A stretch of DNA of 64,000 bases, taken from Ensifer sp. IC4062. Its GTDB lineage: Bacteria > Pseudomonadota > Alphaproteobacteria > Rhizobiales > Rhizobiaceae. The DNA is taken from assembly GCF_020193575.1 (NCBI RefSeq), contig NZ_JADYVD010000006.1, positions 1 to 64,000 on the forward strand. Direction: 5' to 3'. Positions 63,802-64,000 of the stretch are shown here, piece by piece; the stretch's first letter is position 1, and every line of letters begins with the position of its first letter. Both the position numbers and the translations under genes were made by a program. The notes beneath the pieces were generated by a model. The model was not told the DNA's origin, did no database searches, and was given only the letters and a program-made list of their open reading frames with translations.

Positions 63802-64000
63802 ATGACAACCGTTCCCTTCGTCACTGTCGATGTTTTCACTTCCGAACGCTTCGTCGGAAACCAGCTTGCCGTGATCCCGGACGCACGCGGACTGAGGGAT
63901 CGTCAGATGCAGGCGATCGCCACGGAATTCGGCTATTCCGAAGTCACCTTTGTTCTCCCGCCAGACGATCCCGCAAACACCGCTCGCGTGCGCATTTTCA
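63802..64000 (+). CDS. PhzF-family protein, 5' part (cut by window edge)
   Basis: The first 66 residues begin MTTVPFVTVDVFTSERFVGNQLAVIPDARGL and continue IATEFGYSEVTFVLPP, the N-terminal half-barrel of PhzF isomerase-like proteins, including the GNxLAV motif and the catalytic-Glu region SEVTF. AGGAG lies eight to nine bases before the ATG. The rest lies outside the window. The substrate is usually unknown in this family. Confidence 0.88.
   Translation, partial: MTTVPFVTVDVFTSERFVGNQLAVIPDARGLRDRQMQAIATEFGYSEVTFVLPPDDPANTARVRIF

Overview
The window looks like chromosomal DNA from a fast-growing rhizobium of the Sinorhizobium/Ensifer group. The signs are high GC, ctrA next to sciP and chpT, an rpoH1-type heat-shock sigma factor, the sqdBDC sulfolipid operon, a serC leader RNA, an alphaproteobacterial 6S RNA, and many short palindromic mosaic repeats of the RIME kind known from rhizobia. 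Most of it is conserved housekeeping sequence. I see no prophage, CRISPR array, plasmid replication gene or complete insertion sequence. Species assignment rests on remembered protein similarity, not on a search.

Layout. 1-220: tail of an IS481-like transposase and tRNA-Met(CAT). 0.35-7.9 kb: mnmA, an orphan LuxR regulator, then a cell-cycle block (sciP, a GNAT gene, a FliJ-like gene, ctrA, an orphan receiver, chpT, the DUF1134/EipA gene). 8.1-12.9 kb: a coiled-coil membrane protein, a SpoU methyltransferase, a small membrane protein, rluD-type pseudouridine synthase and rpoH. 12.9-17.6 kb: a 762-residue single-span protein, purA and a DMT exporter. 17.7-22.6 kb: serC-serA behind a leader RNA, then two paralogous outer-membrane barrels, each with a perfect CtrA box. 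22.8-38.1 kb: the envelope run ybgC-tolQRAB-pal-cpoB-tilS-ftsH-glmM on the minus strand, broken between ybgC and tolQ by an opposing block with a shortened ku and a full ligD. 38.2-41.3 kb: sqdB-sqdD-sqdC. 41.4-47.9 kb: a TAT-exported phosphoesterase, ruvCAB, a luciferase-like oxidoreductase, yebC and an unusual metallo-beta-lactamase-fold protein. 48.3-52.6 kb: an RND efflux pair. 52.9-57 kb: YmdB-like phosphoesterase and 5-formyl-THF cyclo-ligase, a small regulatory island (stand-alone LuxR-type HTH, DUF1127-like protein, LysR), then 6S RNA, zapA and a DUF4164 gene. 57.5-63.6 kb: tkt-gap-(glycolipid-binding)-pgk and class I fbaB. The right edge cuts a PhzF-family gene.

How the genes fit together. 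The left third concentrates cell-cycle control: ChpT passes phosphate to CtrA, SciP restrains CtrA, and CtrA-type boxes (TTAA-N7-TTAA) or CcrM sites (GANTC) lie upstream of ctrA, sciP, chpT/eipA and both outer-membrane protein genes. The middle is envelope maintenance (Tol-Pal, FtsH, GlmM). The right end is central carbon metabolism.

The best candidates for a second look are the in-frame core deletion in Ku inside the Tol locus, the five-site GANTC cluster before ctrA, the paired CtrA boxes before the barrel genes, the orphan receiver beside chpT, the stand-alone LuxR-type HTH protein, and the interruption of the usual zapA-6S-FCL neighbourhood. I did not find a clearly undescribed multi-gene system.
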